A DNA stretch of 64,000 nucleotides, taken from the NCBI RefSeq assembly GCF_008326345.1, contig NZ_BJEN01000002.1:434001-498000 (forward strand). Reading direction: 5' to 3'. Made by a program: the position numbers and the translations under genes. This document shows, in pieces, positions 37,327 through 45,847 of the stretch (positions are counted from its first letter, which is position 1; the number at the start of each line of letters is the position of its first letter). This DNA comes from Cutibacterium modestum. Lineage in GTDB: Bacteria; Actinomycetota; Actinomycetes; Propionibacteriales; Propionibacteriaceae. The notes beneath the pieces are model-generated. The model worked only from the letters and a program-made list of their open reading frames with translations. It had not been told where the DNA came from and ran no database searches.

Positions 37327-39042
37327 ATGACTGACGAGGCTCACCAGTCGACGATGCAGCCGGCCGGTGATCTGGGCACTGCATCGGCTCAGGCCAGGGT
37401 GCAGTTTGTGGGTACCGGTCCAGGAGATCCGAATCTGTTAACCCTCGGGGCTGTCGATGCCATCAATCGCGCCCAGGTCATCGTCATTTCGTGCGCGCAG
37501 CACCGCTTGCTGCTTGGTAGTGATTTCCTAGAGCTTCGCCCTGACGTCAGAATCGTGTCGGCTGACGGTGCTGATGAAGAAGCCACCGACCTGCCTAGCC
37601 AGCCGGGGACTGGCACTCCGACTCCCGTCGACGTAGACGAGCACTGTGTTGACGTCACGGCCACCGTTATTGATGCGGCCTCCCAAGGCCTTGAGGTCGT
37701 TCGTCTCGTTTCTGGGGATCCTTTCCTTGACGGCGATATTGGTGCGGAGGCTGCCGCTGTGGCTCGCGCTGATCACGACGTCGACGTTGTTCCTGGCGTC
37801 ACTGGTATGACAGCCGTTCCGGAATACGCTGGGTTGGCCTTACATGGCCATGACGTCCAGCTCATTGGGGACGCGGCATGTCAGCGCGATGTTGATGGGC
37901 ACGGTTCGGACTGGTCAGATCAGGGGCTCATCGTCGTCAATACCGCGGTGGGCAAGCTTAAAGACGTCGTCAAGCACGCGGTTGAATCTGGACGCAGTAA
38001 GGATGAGCCGGCAGCCCTCATCTGCCATGGCGCGACGACCCAGCAGACCACCCATACTGTCACCCTCGGCGAGTTGCCGCAGACCGCCAAGACAGCGCGG
38101 CTGGACAATGCTGAGCCGGTTCACATTGCCATCGGCAAGGTGGTCGAAGCCCCCGAACGTGAGCAACTCGATTGGTACGAATCCAAGCCGTTATTTGGCT
38201 GGAATATCCTCATCCCGCGCACCCGTGACCATTCCGCAACCCTGCCCTCGCGGCTACAGAGTTACGGTGCCCACTCCCTCGATGTTCCGACGATTTCGAT
38301 GGAGCCTCCGCGTACGCCGCAGCAGATGGATAAGGCGATTCGCGGTCTTGTTGAGGGACGCTACGAGTGGGTCGTCTTTACCTCTGCCAACGCCGTACAC
38401 GCCGTGTCGGAGAAGCTCGAGCAGATCGGTCTGGACGCTCGCGCATACTCAGGCTTGCGGATCGCCGCGATCTTCGACTCGACTATCAACGCTTTGGCTG
38501 AGTGGGGTGTTCGGCCCGATCTCGTGCCAGCGGGGGAGCAGTCCACCCGGGCACTGGCTGCGGTATTCCCAGCCTTCGACGAGGCTCTCGACCCCATTAA
38601 CCGGGTTTTTGTGCCGCGTGCCGATATTGCCACTGAGTCCCTGTCAGCCGACCTATCTGAGTTGGGCTGGGAGGTCGAAGATGTTGTCGGGTATCGCACC
38701 GTGCGTGCCGCCCCGCCACCAGCTGAAACCCGTGAAGCCATTAAGACCGGCAAATTCGATGCTGTCGTGTTTACCTCATCGACGACTGTGCGCAACCTTG
38801 TCGGTATTGCTGGAAAGCCACACAAGCACACCGTGGTCGCCGCCATTGGCATGCGCACTGCCGAAACCTGTCGTGAACATGGCTTGACCGTTGACGTCAT
38901 CGCCCCCGAGCCGACCGCTTTGGGCTTGGCTGATGCCCTGGCAGATTTCGCTGCGAAGCGTCGTGACGAGATGGTCGCCAAGGGACTGTCGGTGGTTCGG
39001 CCTTCCCAGCGCAAGCGTCGAGGCCGTCATCCGTCACGCTAA
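37327..39042 (+). CDS. Fusion of a CobA-like (SUMT/tetrapyrrole methylase) domain and a uroporphyrinogen-III synthase domain
   Basis: ATG 37327 (GGAAGGA upstream) gives 571 residues. Residues about 20-275 are a tetrapyrrole-methylase fold: VGTGPGDPNLLTLGAVDAI, LVSGDPFLDG and VVPGVTGMTAVPEYAGLAL. Residues about 285-545 are HemD: GWNILIPRTRDHSATLPSRL, VVFTSANAVHAVSEKL, RVFVPRADIATESL, VVFTSSTTVRNLVG and AIGMRTAETCREHG. Actinobacteria commonly carry this CysG-like fusion. The usual Y-D-x-L-V methylase motif is replaced by V-I-S-C-A-Q-H, so methyltransferase activity is doubtful. It duplicates the HemD function encoded at 19563-20288. Confidence 0.92.
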   Translation: MTDEAHQSTMQPAGDLGTASAQARVQFVGTGPGDPNLLTLGAVDAINRAQVIVISCAQHRLLLGSDFLELRPDVRIVSADGADEEATDLPSQPGTGTPTPVDVDEHCVDVTATVIDAASQGLEVVRLVSGDPFLDGDIGAEAAAVARADHDVDVVPGVTGMTAVPEYAGLALHGHDVQLIGDAACQRDVDGHGSDWSDQGLIVVNTAVGKLKDVVKHAVESGRSKDEPAALICHGATTQQTTHTVTLGELPQTAKTARLDNAEPVHIAIGKVVEAPEREQLDWYESKPLFGWNILIPRTRDHSATLPSRLQSYGAHSLDVPTISMEPPRTPQQMDKAIRGLVEGRYEWVVFTSANAVHAVSEKLEQIGLDARAYSGLRIAAIFDSTINALAEWGVRPDLVPAGEQSTRALAAVFPAFDEALDPINRVFVPRADIATESLSADLSELGWEVEDVVGYRTVRAAPPPAETREAIKTGKFDAVVFTSSTTVRNLVGIAGKPHKHTVVAAIGMRTAETCREHGLTVDVIAPEPTALGLADALADFAAKRRDEMVAKGLSVVRPSQRKRRGRHPSR

Positions 39043-39112
39043 CACAGACCCATGACGTAGGGTCATGGACAGGGCGGGGTTTGCCGTCCGTGAGGTATCG
39101 GAAGGGGAGACG

Positions 39113-39781
39113 ATGGGCGCCACGACGACTGTCCACCTGCTGCGCCACGGTGAAGTCGATAACCCGACCGGGGTTCTGTACGGCTGTATGCCCGGGTACC
39201 ACCTATCTGCGCTGGGGCGGCGCATGGCTGCCCGCGCTGCTGAGCACTTCGCCGATGTCGAGCTGTCGGCCCTGGTGAGTTCCCCATTGGAGCGCGCTAA
39301 GGAGACGATCGCCCCGATTGCCGCGCTGCATCCTGAACTTGAAGTCCGCATTGATTCTGACGTCGTCGAAGCGGCTAATGTCTTCGAGGGCCAGGTTTTT
39401 GGCAAGGGCAACAAGGCCTTGCGTAACCCTCGTAACTGGCGCTATTTATCGGATCCCTTTACTCCCAGCTGGGGGGAGCCTTACGTCGAGATCGCTGAGC
39501 GGATGACCCGGGCTATCATGCGGGCAGCAGAAGGGGTTCCCGCGGGAGGTCAGGCTCTCATCGTTTCCCACCAGCTGCCGATTTGGATTGCGCGCTGCGC
39601 AGCCGAAGGACGACGCCTTCCCCACGATCCGCGTTCCCGCAAGTGCACCTTGGCTTCGGTCACGAGTTTTGGGGTGCTAGACGGTCGTATCGTCCGTGTC
39701 GACTATTGCGAACCGGCACATGATCTTATCCCGGCGAAGGACCGCAGGGCCAATATCTCTGCAGGTGGTGCACCGGAGTGA
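39113..39781 (+). CDS. Histidine phosphatase (phosphoglycerate-mutase-like) protein
   Basis: ATG 39113 after GGAAGGGGAG gives 222 residues. The catalytic motif is HLLRHGEVDNP; SSPLERAKET and the second histidine in LIVSHQLPIWIA complete the active site. The Y-C-E-P-A-H-D tail is typical of an actinobacterial branch lying next to cytochrome c maturation genes. The substrate is unknown. Its stop overlaps the TlpA-like gene. Confidence 0.88.
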   Translation: MGATTTVHLLRHGEVDNPTGVLYGCMPGYHLSALGRRMAARAAEHFADVELSALVSSPLERAKETIAPIAALHPELEVRIDSDVVEAANVFEGQVFGKGNKALRNPRNWRYLSDPFTPSWGEPYVEIAERMTRAIMRAAEGVPAGGQALIVSHQLPIWIARCAAEGRRLPHDPRSRKCTLASVTSFGVLDGRIVRVDYCEPAHDLIPAKDRRANISAGGAPE

Positions 39782-40347
39782 CGACTCGGCTTATCGCCAT
39801 TCTTGCTGCGGCGACCCTCATGGCGACGGGTGTTTCGGCATGCTCGTCAACCTCGACCAGTGACGACAAGGGATTCACGGTAGGAGATGGATCCTGGTCG
39901 AAACTTCCAGCCGATAAGCGGGAGCCTGCCGCAGTTCTCACCGGGGCCGATCTGAACGGTACGAAGATCAGCACTGCTGACGCCAAGGGTAAGGTCATCG
40001 TCCTCAATGTGTGGGGGTCCTGGTGTGCGCCATGCCGTCATGAAGCTCCTGCCTTGATGAAAGCGGCTGATCACACCAAGAACGTTGCAGCCTTTTACGG
40101 GATTAACACGCGCGATCTTGACCCCGGACCGCCCCAGGCTTTCTCTCGAGCTTTCCACATCTCCTATCCGAGCTTTTACGACCCCGATGGGGCAATGCTG
40201 CTCAAGTTCACCGAGTTGCCTCCCCAAGCGATTCCGTCCACCCTCGTCATCGATCGCAAGGGCCGCTCGGCCGCCCGATTTGTGGGAGAGGTGAGCACCG
40301 CCACCCTCGTCCAGGCGATTAATGATGTTGCCAAGGAGAGTCAGTGA
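39778..40347 (+). CDS. TlpA/ResA-like thioredoxin-fold lipoprotein
   Basis: The 189-residue protein has a lipoprotein signal (L-M-A-T-G-V-S-A-C, Cys about residue 22), then a thioredoxin fold with the redox motif NVWGSWCAPCRHEAPAL. PSTLVIDRKGRSAARFVGE forms the conserved C-terminal strand. It would keep apocytochrome c haem-binding cysteines reduced on the outer face of the membrane. Its first four bases overlap the phosphatase gene and its last four the ccdA gene. Confidence 0.9.
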   Translation: MTTRLIAILAAATLMATGVSACSSTSTSDDKGFTVGDGSWSKLPADKREPAAVLTGADLNGTKISTADAKGKVIVLNVWGSWCAPCRHEAPALMKAADHTKNVAAFYGINTRDLDPGPPQAFSRAFHISYPSFYDPDGAMLLKFTELPPQAIPSTLVIDRKGRSAARFVGEVSTATLVQAINDVAKESQ

Positions 40348-41105
40348 CGCCGCTCGACCTGGGATCCTGGGCAGCTGAGGCGCTAACTGGATCGATGGCC
40401 GGGGCGATCCCGGTGGCAGTATTTGCCGGTCTGCTGTCCTTCTTTTCCCCATGTGTCTTGCCTCTCATTCCCGGCTATCTCAGCTATGTGACGGGTCTGG
40501 GAGCCGCGGACGTCATTGAGGGACGTCGTCGGGCACGCACTGTGGTGGGCACAGTTCTTTTCGTAGTGGGTTTTACCGTCGTCTTCGTCGCTACCGGGAC
40601 GATTATTGGCACCCTCGGCGAGGTACTCATGGGTCACCGTCGCGCCATTGAGTCCGTTGTTGGAGCCCTGACAGTCGTACTCGGGGCGATGTTTGCTGGG
40701 CTTGTTCCGCTGGGCCGACGTGAACTGCGGATTCATCGTCTGCCCCGGGCAGGGTTGGCTGCCGCACCGATTCTGGGAGTTGCCTTTGGCTTGGGCTGGA
40801 CTCCGTGCATCGGACCGGCCCTGTCGGTGGTCTATGGGCTGTCCTTGACCCAAGGATCAGCGCCCCGAGGCGCAGTGCTGGCTACCTGCTATTCGTTGGG
40901 TTTGGGGATTCCTTTTATTGCGGTGGCTGCCGCTTTGACGTGGATGGCTCGCACAATTGACGCGGTACGGACCTATCAACATGGTGTGCAGCGCTTCGGA
41001 GGGATTCTCTTAATGGCAATCGGCGTGCTGCTGGTCACCGGGTGGTGGGAGTCGATTATGACGATGCTGCGGACCTGGGCAGCTAAGTTCGGGGCGGTGA
41101 TCTGA
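40344..41105 (+). CDS. ccdA: Cytochrome c biogenesis protein CcdA
   Basis: The 253-residue six-TM protein has SFFSPCVLPLIPGYLSYVTG near residue 32 and LGWTPCIGPALSVVYGL near residue 152, each with one of the paired thiols that carry reducing power across the membrane. It supplies electrons to the TlpA-like lipoprotein encoded just upstream. GTG 40344 overlaps that gene, and the stop shares a base with resB. Confidence 0.95.
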   Translation: MTPLDLGSWAAEALTGSMAGAIPVAVFAGLLSFFSPCVLPLIPGYLSYVTGLGAADVIEGRRRARTVVGTVLFVVGFTVVFVATGTIIGTLGEVLMGHRRAIESVVGALTVVLGAMFAGLVPLGRRELRIHRLPRAGLAAAPILGVAFGLGWTPCIGPALSVVYGLSLTQGSAPRGAVLATCYSLGLGIPFIAVAAALTWMARTIDAVRTYQHGVQRFGGILLMAIGVLLVTGWWESIMTMLRTWAAKFGAVI

Positions 41106-42688
41106 TGGGTGATTCCGTGACAGATCCGACAGTGATGAAAGCTGGCAGAGGCAACGGGCTGGGCTTCCGTCCGTTCATGCGTTGGTTGTGGGGCCAGTTG
41201 ACGAGCATGAGGACAGCCCTCGTTCTGCTCTTCCTGCTCGCACTGGCGGCCATCCCGGGCTCGGTCGTGCCGCAGAGTGCTAATAGTGCGATCAAGGTTT
41301 CTGACTTTGCCGCCAACCATCCGACTCTGGATCGCATTTGTCGGTTGCTGGGGATGTACCACGTCTACACCTCGGTGTGGTTTTCGGCGATCTACTTGCT
41401 GTTGTTCATTAGCCTTATTGGCTGCATTATCCCGCGCATTATCAGCCACGCGAAGGTCCTGCGTCGTCAACCTCCCCGTGTCCCGGCCAGGTTGGACCGG
41501 CTGGCAGCCTACGCCTCGACGACCACCTCCGTTTCCGCGGCGGAGGTCAGTAGGCGTGCTCAGCAGTGGCTGAGATCCCACCGGTATCGATTCGTTGTTG
41601 ACGACGTTGGTTCCGTTCGCGCCGAGGCCGGACGCCATCGTGAGACGGGCAACCTGGTATTCCATGTCTTCCTGGTCTTCTTGCTGGTCGGCGTCGGTTG
41701 GAACACCTTGTGGGGGTTTAAGGGAACTTCCGTCGTTGTGGAGGGGCAGGGTTTTTCCAACAATGTCACCCAGTACGACGAATTTAAGGCTGGGGCGATG
41801 GTCGATACCGATAACCTCACCCCATTCTCCGTGAAGCTGCGCAAGTTCGTGGCCTCTTTCGAAACTGGCAAAGTGCAACGCGGCGCTGCCCGCACCTTTG
41901 ACGCCACCGTCGACCTCACCGTTGATGGCAAGACGCAAACCCGAGATTTGCAGGTCAACCACCCACTGCGGATCGGATCGACAAAGGTACACCTGCTTGG
42001 TCACGGCTACGCCGCAGATGTCATTGTCCGCGACGGCGAGGGCAAGGTGGCCTATTCCGGACCGGTTGTCTTCCTACCGCAGGACGGCAACTTCAAATCC
42101 GTCGGTGTCATCAAGGCTCCCGACGCTCGTCCGGATCGTCTGGCCTTTCAGGGATTCTTTTTGCCGACCGGCGCGATCACGGCCGATGGTCCAACGTCCC
42201 TCTTTCCAGACACCCTCAACCCGCAGCTGTATTTGACCGCCTGGTATGGCAAACCGGCCTTGGAGACGGGGGTACCGTCAAACATTTACACCCTCGACAC
42301 CACCGAAATGACCCAGGCGACGAACGGTAAGGAGAAGGCCCGTTTCGTGCTATCTCCAGGCCAGGGCTACAAGCTGCCCGACGGCAAGGGATCGATCCAG
42401 TTCAATGGCTGGCAGAGGTGGATCAAGATCCAGGTGTCTCAGACCCCCGGGCTCCCGTTAACTTTCCTGTCGGTGCTGCTGTCCGTGGTTGGGCTGTGTA
42501 TGAGCTTGTTTTCACGGTCCCGGAGGGTGTGGGTGAGGACTATCCATGGGGACGATGGCCTGAGGGTAGAGATTGGTGGCTTGGACCGCAGTGATTCCCG
42601 ATCCGGGGCAGTGGACGACGTAAACTCTCTGCTGGCTGCGGTATGCGGGGATAGCATGTCTGGCAATATCGAGGAGGACCAGTCGTGA
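41105..42688 (+). CDS. resB: Cytochrome c biogenesis protein ResB
   Basis: This 527-residue System II component has the N-terminal membrane segments (W-G-Q-L-T-S-M-R-T-A-L-V-L-L-F-L-L-A; then Y-H-V-Y-T-S-V-W-F-S-A-I-Y-L-L), a large extracytoplasmic region (about 190-440) and a last membrane helix near residue 455. With CcsB it forms the haem lyase that attaches haem to c-type apocytochromes. ATG 41105 shares its A with the ccdA TGA stop. Confidence 0.94.
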   Translation: MGDSVTDPTVMKAGRGNGLGFRPFMRWLWGQLTSMRTALVLLFLLALAAIPGSVVPQSANSAIKVSDFAANHPTLDRICRLLGMYHVYTSVWFSAIYLLLFISLIGCIIPRIISHAKVLRRQPPRVPARLDRLAAYASTTTSVSAAEVSRRAQQWLRSHRYRFVVDDVGSVRAEAGRHRETGNLVFHVFLVFLLVGVGWNTLWGFKGTSVVVEGQGFSNNVTQYDEFKAGAMVDTDNLTPFSVKLRKFVASFETGKVQRGAARTFDATVDLTVDGKTQTRDLQVNHPLRIGSTKVHLLGHGYAADVIVRDGEGKVAYSGPVVFLPQDGNFKSVGVIKAPDARPDRLAFQGFFLPTGAITADGPTSLFPDTLNPQLYLTAWYGKPALETGVPSNIYTLDTTEMTQATNGKEKARFVLSPGQGYKLPDGKGSIQFNGWQRWIKIQVSQTPGLPLTFLSVLLSVVGLCMSLFSRSRRVWVRTIHGDDGLRVEIGGLDRSDSRSGAVDDVNSLLAAVCGDSMSGNIEEDQS

Positions 42689-43578
42689 GCGTGGAGAATC
42701 TGTCTGCCGTTGGTATCGTGACCGCGGCGGTGCTATATATGCTTGCTTTCCTCGTTCATGTCGTGGAATGGGCTAGTGTGCGGGGGGCCGGGACCCCCAG
42801 TCACGAGGCTCGTCTGCGCTCAGAAACCTGGGGCCGCATGGGGCTTAACCTCACCGTGCTGGGCGCTGTTTGCGCGGCCATCGGTGTCGTCTGCCGCGGC
42901 ATTGCTGCCCACCGGTTGCCCTGGGGCAACATGTACGAGTTCGTCACTTCTGCGCTGCTCTTCGTCGTCATCGCCTATTTTGTGCTCGTCGCCGTCCACC
43001 ACGTTAGATGGATGGGTATCGCCGTCACGCTGCTGTTGGCAGTTGGAAACGGGCTGGCAGCTACGGTCTTCTACGTGGCCGTGGCGCCGCTCGTGCCGGC
43101 TCTGCACTCGGTGTGGTTCGTTATTCACATCATCGCCGCTTGTATCGCTGCAGCTGCTCTTAATGTTGGGGCTATCGCCTCAATCATGTACCTCATCGCC
43201 ATGAATGCGCAGGCGAAGGCCCAACGGACCGGAATCCCCGTCAAGGGATTGCTGGCAAAACTGCCTTCGCTGGAGTCCATGGACATTCTGGCATACCGCG
43301 CTCACGCCATCGGTTTCCCGATCTGGACATTCACGATCGCTGCCGGCTCTGTGTGGGCTGACTACGCTTGGGGACGCTTCTGGGGATGGGATCCCAAAGA
43401 GACTTGGTCTTTGGTGACCTGGGTCGTTTACGCGGCTTACCTCCACGCTCGGTCTACCGCCGGATGGCGCGGTCGCCCGGCCGCCATGATCGCGATCACC
43501 GGTGTGGCATGTTTCTGGTTCAATTTCGTCGGCGTCAACCTGATCTTCAATGGTCTGCACTCGTATGCCGGCATCTGA
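42685..43578 (+). CDS. ccsB: Cytochrome c maturation protein CcsB/CcsA (ResC)
   Basis: The 297-residue eight-TM protein contains the tryptophan-rich haem-binding WWD signature WGRFWGWDPKETWSLVTW and flanking histidines (HSVWFVIHIIAA; YLHARSTAGW). It delivers haem to ResB. It starts four bases inside resB, completing the tlpA-ccdA-resB-ccsB operon. The c-type cytochrome targets are not in the window. Confidence 0.95.
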   Translation: MSVENLSAVGIVTAAVLYMLAFLVHVVEWASVRGAGTPSHEARLRSETWGRMGLNLTVLGAVCAAIGVVCRGIAAHRLPWGNMYEFVTSALLFVVIAYFVLVAVHHVRWMGIAVTLLLAVGNGLAATVFYVAVAPLVPALHSVWFVIHIIAACIAAAALNVGAIASIMYLIAMNAQAKAQRTGIPVKGLLAKLPSLESMDILAYRAHAIGFPIWTFTIAAGSVWADYAWGRFWGWDPKETWSLVTWVVYAAYLHARSTAGWRGRPAAMIAITGVACFWFNFVGVNLIFNGLHSYAGI

Positions 43579-43579
43579 C

Positions 43580-45022
43580 ATGACCTTTTCCGACTCCCGC
43601 GACGAGTGGCTTCCACAGCTCTACCAAGAGCGGTGGGACGCTTTCGTGCGGTTGGCATTCTTGCTACTGGCAGACCAGCACGCGGCTGAGGACGCGGTGA
43701 TTGCAGCTTTCGCCACGAGTTACTTGCGGAACCCAAAGTTGCATTCCTATGAGCATGCCGTGTCGTATCTGCGTACTGCTGTCGTCAACAAGGTGAGGGG
43801 ACGTCAGCCGGTTGAGAGGGATGCCACTCCACCCGAAGCTCCTGAAGACCTGGCCTACTGGTGCCTAAGGGTTTTGCCAGCTCGTCAACGCGAGGTGCTC
43901 GTTCTTAAGTTGGCTACGCCGGATCTCTCTGACGACGACATCGCTGAGACCCTCGGCATGAGCGTTAACGCAGTGCGCAACAACGAAACTAAGGGCCTTG
44001 TTGCCATTGGTGAGAGCCTGCGTCCAGGATCGCACACGAATCCGGGCCAGGCTGATCCCAGAGTCGAAGCGGTCGTGCGTTCTGCGTTAGAGACCCTCGC
44101 AGAGTCGATCCACCCGGTATCGCGGTATGACGCGATCATGTCCCAGATCGCACGCCGTCCTCATCGAGGCAGGCCTGCTACCTGGGCGATGGTGCTTGCC
44201 TGTGGGCTAGCCTTCCTAGTCGGCATATTTTTGCCCTTGCTAGGGTCGGGGCATGGTTCGACGGTAGGGGATCCGGAGACTTCACCGTCTACCCAAACTC
44301 CAGAGTCCAATAGCCAGTCACTGTCGACTCTACAGACTGACCTCGACGTGTTTTACCTAGGCCGCGATGACGGCCTCATTCACCGTGAGTTGCGTGACCT
44401 TCCTACCTCTGGCGACCGGCTAGGAACGGCTGTCGGTGCCGTCCTTAATGTCGCGCCCCTAGATCCGAATTACACCTCAGGTTGGGCAGCTGGTCAGGTG
44501 AATCGGGCTTCGGTGAAAGGCAACCGGATCACCCTCGACCTCTCCGCTTCAGCCTTTAGCCAGTTCAAGAACGGCGAACAGGTACAGCGCGCTATCCAGC
44601 AACTCGTCGTCACGGCTACGGCTGCTGTCGGAGACCGTACCGGCGATAAAACAGTGCACATCCTCGTTGACGGCTCTCCCAATTTGCCTATTATTGGCAA
44701 GCCCGCGGCGGACTTCGTCGACGAAGGATTTGCTCGATGCGCCCGGGTGTGGGTGGACTCGCCTCAAGCCGGCGCCGACGTGTCGGCTGGCACAATCACC
44801 ATCAGCGGTGTCGCGCAGCCGACGGTATCTGTTATGACCTATGAAGTAAAGTCTCCCCAGGGTAGCCGGATGATCACGAGCGGGCAGATCAATCTGTCAG
44901 CTAGCGACGGTGACAAATGGAGGCCGTGGCGCGCCAACTTCACCATTCCGAAGGGCGAGTATGACCTCGTCATCCGGGAGGGAACCCACGTCGCTGAGGA
45001 GAAGGTCATTACGGCCAAGTAG
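43580..45022 (+). CDS. Membrane-tethered ECF-like sigma factor fused to GerMN and Gmad2 extracytoplasmic domains
   Basis: One 480-residue frame joins normally separate parts. Residues about 10-75 are sigma-70 region 2 (AFVRLAFLLLADQHAAEDAV ... AVSYLRTAVVNKVRG), and about 96-145 region 4 (LPARQREVLVLKLA, DDDIAETLGMSVNAVRN). A helical linker leads to one membrane segment (about 200-221). A Ser/Thr-rich linker precedes a GerMN domain (about 250-365: DVFYLGRDDGLIHREL, PLDPNYTSGW, ITLDLSASAF) and a Gmad2 Ig-like domain (about 387-480: VDSPQAGADVSAGTITISG). The start is uncertain: ATG 43580 lies just after the ccsB stop, with ATG 43550 and 43568 upstream. The sigma part is SigE-like. Function is unknown; a one-component envelope sensor is an inference. 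Confidence 0.88.
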   Translation: MTFSDSRDEWLPQLYQERWDAFVRLAFLLLADQHAAEDAVIAAFATSYLRNPKLHSYEHAVSYLRTAVVNKVRGRQPVERDATPPEAPEDLAYWCLRVLPARQREVLVLKLATPDLSDDDIAETLGMSVNAVRNNETKGLVAIGESLRPGSHTNPGQADPRVEAVVRSALETLAESIHPVSRYDAIMSQIARRPHRGRPATWAMVLACGLAFLVGIFLPLLGSGHGSTVGDPETSPSTQTPESNSQSLSTLQTDLDVFYLGRDDGLIHRELRDLPTSGDRLGTAVGAVLNVAPLDPNYTSGWAAGQVNRASVKGNRITLDLSASAFSQFKNGEQVQRAIQQLVVTATAAVGDRTGDKTVHILVDGSPNLPIIGKPAADFVDEGFARCARVWVDSPQAGADVSAGTITISGVAQPTVSVMTYEVKSPQGSRMITSGQINLSASDGDKWRPWRANFTIPKGEYDLVIREGTHVAEEKVITAK

Positions 45023-45032
45023 ACCAGCGCTC

Positions 45033-45824
45033 TTAGACCTGGAGATACTTTTCGGCTTGGGCCATTACCAGACGCGTCGGTAGATGCGGCGTCAGCCGTG
45101 CGACGGTGCGGTTGACAAACCCGTCAACGGCGTAGGGGCGATGATGGGCCAGGGCATTGAAGGCGGTACGGACGACGTCGTCTGGGTCGCGTCGAGTACC
45201 CGCCCCCATACGCGGTACTCCCGCGACGTCGAAAAACCCGGTCTCAGTGGGGCCAGGGCAGATCGCGGTGGTGCGCACCCCGGTGCCGTTGGTCTCAGCC
45301 CACAGGGCGCGGGTGAAGGACAGCACAAAGGACTTCGATGCCGCGTAAGTGGCGAATTGCGGAATGGGCTGGAAAGCCGCAGTCGAGGCGACATTGATAA
45401 TTGATCCCTGCTTGGCTGCGATCATGCCAGGCAGCAGCAATCCGCATAGGTGGACGACCGCTTCGCAGTTGACCTCCACCTGGGATGTCTGACGCACCGG
45501 GTCGGTCTCGGAAATCCGGCCAGCAGCACCGAACCCGGCATTGTTGATGAGGGTGTCGATGACGATCCCGCGCCCCGCGATGTCGTCGATAAGGGCTAGC
45601 CGCTGCGATGCTGAGGAGATGTCACAGGGATGGACAATGGTTTGGATTCCGTACCGGGTGGTGAGCCGGCCGGTGAGGTCGTTGAGGACGTCATGCCGTC
45701 GTCCCGTCAAAATGAGGTTAACTGCGCAGCTGGCCAGGTAGCGGCTGAATGCCTGCCCTAGACCACCACTGGCCCCGCTTACCAGTGCCCACGGGCGTTC
45801 GTCGCGAGTCGCATCACTATTCAT
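45033..45824 (-). CDS. Short-chain dehydrogenase/reductase (SDR) family oxidoreductase
   Basis: The ~263-residue protein has the cofactor motif VSGASGGLGQAFSRYLA, LINNAGFGAAGR, and the catalytic Y-x-x-x-K in FATYAASKSFVLSF preceded by INVASTAAF. Arg after the glycine motif (LTGRRHDVL) suggests NADP. It resembles the DltE/YqjQ-like classical SDRs; the substrate is unknown. ATG 45824 is preferred. It is convergent with the sigma fusion (10-base gap) and its start region abuts ilvA. Confidence 0.85.
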   Translation of the reverse strand: MNSDATRDERPWALVSGASGGLGQAFSRYLASCAVNLILTGRRHDVLNDLTGRLTTRYGIQTIVHPCDISSASQRLALIDDIAGRGIVIDTLINNAGFGAAGRISETDPVRQTSQVEVNCEAVVHLCGLLLPGMIAAKQGSIINVASTAAFQPIPQFATYAASKSFVLSFTRALWAETNGTGVRTTAICPGPTETGFFDVAGVPRMGAGTRRDPDDVVRTAFNALAHHRPYAVDGFVNRTVARLTPHLPTRLVMAQAEKYLQV

Positions 45825-45847
45825 GTCCCAAGTGTTCCACAGGGTTC

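Noticed and set aside
40976-42004. 342-codon minus-strand frame opposite ccdA/resB
   Set aside because: Antisense shadow of the cytochrome c maturation operon; composition is typical of a reversed reading frame.
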